The notes under the pieces were generated by a model. The model was not told the origin of the DNA, ran no database searches, and saw only the letters and a list, made by a program, of their open reading frames with translations. A stretch of 5,632 bases of DNA, from assembly GCA_028872975.1 (NCBI GenBank), contig JAGWNV010000186.1, forward strand, positions 1 through 5,632. Reading direction: 5' to 3'. The translations under genes were made by a program, and so were the position numbers. Positions 4,247-5,632 of this stretch are shown here, piece by piece (position 1 is the stretch's first letter; every line of letters begins with the position of its first letter). Source of the stretch: Acidobacteriota bacterium (GTDB taxonomy: Bacteria > Actinomycetota > Acidimicrobiia > Acidimicrobiales > UBA8190).

Positions 4247-5632
4247 TCAGCGGCCTCCTCTGGAGTCCCCGGCGTCGGCCTCGGTCCCGGGGGACTCCAC
4301 GGCGAACCGCTCGGCGAGCTCGACGAGGGTCCGCACCCCGAATCCGGTGGCCCCCTTCGTGAGGATCCCGCCGTCCTCGTCGGACCGGGCCGGCCCGGCG
4401 ATGTCGAGGTGCACCCAGGGCCGCCCGTCGACGAACCGCTCGAGCAGGAGGGCGGCCACCACCGCCCCGGCCTGCCCGGCCTTGCCGACGTTCTTCATGT
4501 CGGCCACCTCGGAGTCGATGTCGCCGTGGTACTCCTCGGCCAGGGGCAGCCTCCAGACCCCCTCACCCGCCCGTCGGGCCGCCCGGCCTACCTGGCCCAC
4601 CAACCCCTCGTCGTTCCCGAACAACCCGGCGATCGACCGCCCCAGGGCGACCACCGCCGCGCCGGTGAGCGTGGCCAGGTCCACGATGGCGTCGGGGTCC
4701 TCCTCGACGGCGAGAGAGAGGCCGTCGGCGAGGACCAGCCGGCCCTCGGCATCGGTGTTCAGCACCTCGATGGTCTGCCCGCTCCGGGTGGTGAGGACGT
4801 CCCCCGGCTTCTGGGCCCGCCCGCCCGGCATGTTCTCGGTGATGGGGGCGATGGCGGTGACCGCCACCCGGACTCCGAGATCGCTGCAGGCCCCGACGGC
4901 GGCGACGACCGCCGCCGCCCCGCTCATGTCGGTCTTCATGGTGGTCATCCCCTCGGGTGTCTTGAGCGAGAGCCCTCCGGAGTCGAAGGTGATGCCCTTG
5001 CCCACGAGCACGAGGTGCGGGACCCTGCCCCCGACTTCCACCGGGTCCGCCGGCCTGTACCGGGCGCGGATCAGTCGGGGCGGCTCGGCCGAGCCCCGGG
5101 CGACGGCCAGCAGCCCGCCGAGCGACTCCTCCCGGATCCGCTCCTCGCCCCACGCCTCGAAGGTCACCCCGCTCCGTCCAGCGAGGTAGGCCTCGGCGGC
5201 AGCGCCGAGCTGCGCCGGTGTCATGAGACTGGGGGGCTCGTTGACGAGGTCCCGTGCGAAACAGGCGGCGCCGGCCACGACGGCACCCCGCCGTACCCCT
5301 TCCTCGAGCACCTCCCCCTCGATGCCCACCCCCGCCACCACGAGGGCCCCGAGGCGTCCGCTGCCGTCGTCGCTCTTGTGGGCGTCGAACCGGTACCCGG
5401 CCAGGACGGCACCCTCGGTGATCGCCTGCGCGGCCCGCCTGGTCGCCGGGGCCAGGGGAACGTCCCCGGCCGGCCCCGACGGTAGGGCCCCGGCCAGCTC
5501 GGCGGGCAGGAGGACGACGGCTGTCCCCCGCCTGCCCGACACCCGGGCCACGGCGCCGCCGGCTCGCCTGAGGGCGGCCGTCGAGAGGTCCTCCAGGCGC
5601 CCGCATCCGACGTGGACGATGGCGGGCCCCTC
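4247..5632 (-). CDS. pepA: Leucyl aminopeptidase, M17 family (5' end beyond the right edge)
   Basis: This is a cytosolic two-metal aminopeptidase that removes N-terminal residues, classically leucine, from peptides during protein turnover; family members are hexamers. 461 residues are visible. The N-terminal macro-like domain is partly present: HVGCGRLEDLSTAALRRA just inside the edge matches the family. The catalytic domain is complete. Counting from the edge, every residue equivalent to the E. coli PepA active site is present with identical spacing: metal ligands Lys212 and Asp217 (in GKGITFDSGG), Asp235, Asp294 and Glu296, plus catalytic Lys224 and Arg298. NTDAEGRL (292-299) is the M17 signature. 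The in-frame GTG at 5551 is internal, because homologous sequence continues upstream of it to the edge, so the true start is outside. The C-terminal tail (about 15 residues, Glu/Asp/Gly/Arg-rich) looks disordered. Some M17 proteins also bind DNA; nothing here tests that. Confidence 0.96.
   Translation of the reverse strand, partial: EGPAIVHVGCGRLEDLSTAALRRAGGAVARVSGRRGTAVVLLPAELAGALPSGPAGDVPLAPATRRAAQAITEGAVLAGYRFDAHKSDDGSGRLGALVVAGVGIEGEVLEEGVRRGAVVAGAACFARDLVNEPPSLMTPAQLGAAAEAYLAGRSGVTFEAWGEERIREESLGGLLAVARGSAEPPRLIRARYRPADPVEVGGRVPHLVLVGKGITFDSGGLSLKTPEGMTTMKTDMSGAAAVVAAVGACSDLGVRVAVTAIAPITENMPGGRAQKPGDVLTTRSGQTIEVLNTDAEGRLVLADGLSLAVEEDPDAIVDLATLTGAAVVALGRSIAGLFGNDEGLVGQVGRAARRAGEGVWRLPLAEEYHGDIDSEVADMKNVGKAGQAGAVVAALLLERFVDGRPWVHLDIAGPARSDEDGGILTKGATGFGVRTLVELAERFAVESPGTEADAGDSRGGR

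Noticed and set aside
4230..4251. GCTGA / TCAGC inverted repeat spanning both convergent stop codons, considered as a bidirectional terminator
   Set aside because: Only 5 bp of stem, a 12-nt loop and no T tract; the symmetry mainly comes from two TGA stops facing each other.
4409..5485. Plus-strand open frame (358 codons) across the aminopeptidase
   Set aside because: Antisense to an M17 peptidase with a complete active site; its own translation has no domain pattern.
5549..5551. GTG as the start of the aminopeptidase
   Set aside because: The 27 codons upstream to the edge match the family N-terminal domain, so this GTG is an internal valine.

Overview
The window is very GC-rich, with tightly packed genes on both strands, frequent GTG starts and long spurious antisense reading frames. 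This fits a high-GC actinobacterium. The actinobacterial-type nitroreductase and the unrecognised but family-like protein at 2754-3479 hint at Acidimicrobiia or a relative, but that placement is an inference from general resemblance and was not tested by any search.

Layout, left to right. (1) <1-1151, minus: a rhodanese + MoeB/ThiF adenylyltransferase fusion whose last few residues lie beyond the left edge. (2) 1152-1342: a divergent intergenic region. (3) 1343-1948, plus: an FMN-dependent nitroreductase-family protein. (4) 1854-2585, minus: a soluble protein with a degenerate GGDEF domain and an N-terminal segment strikingly like the ParA-contacting motif of ParB; its 3' end overlaps the nitroreductase tail to tail by 95 bp. 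(5) 2586-2753: a second divergent intergenic region with a 12-bp tandem repeat and a palindrome. (6) 2754-3479, plus: an unrecognised 241-residue protein with a strong ribosome binding site. (7) 3557-4234, plus: an ACT-domain protein with a GAF-like C-terminal half, whose GTG start lies inside a near-perfect 10-bp inverted repeat and just after a -10-like hexamer. (8) 4247->5632, minus: leucyl aminopeptidase (peptidase family M17), complete at its C-terminus and running off the right edge.

Most of the window is housekeeping metabolism: sulfur activation for molybdopterin or thiamine-type cofactors, flavin-dependent reduction, amino-acid sensing and peptide turnover. No mobile element, RNA gene, CRISPR array or convincing intrinsic terminator was seen, and no stretch over 300 bp lacks a gene. 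The most unusual item is the degenerate GGDEF protein: it appears unable to make c-di-GMP, keeps the RxxD inhibitory-site motif, and carries a ParB-like N-terminal motif. This suggests, by inference only, a c-di-GMP-responsive partner of a ParA/MinD-type ATPase. The other genes do not form an obvious single pathway.
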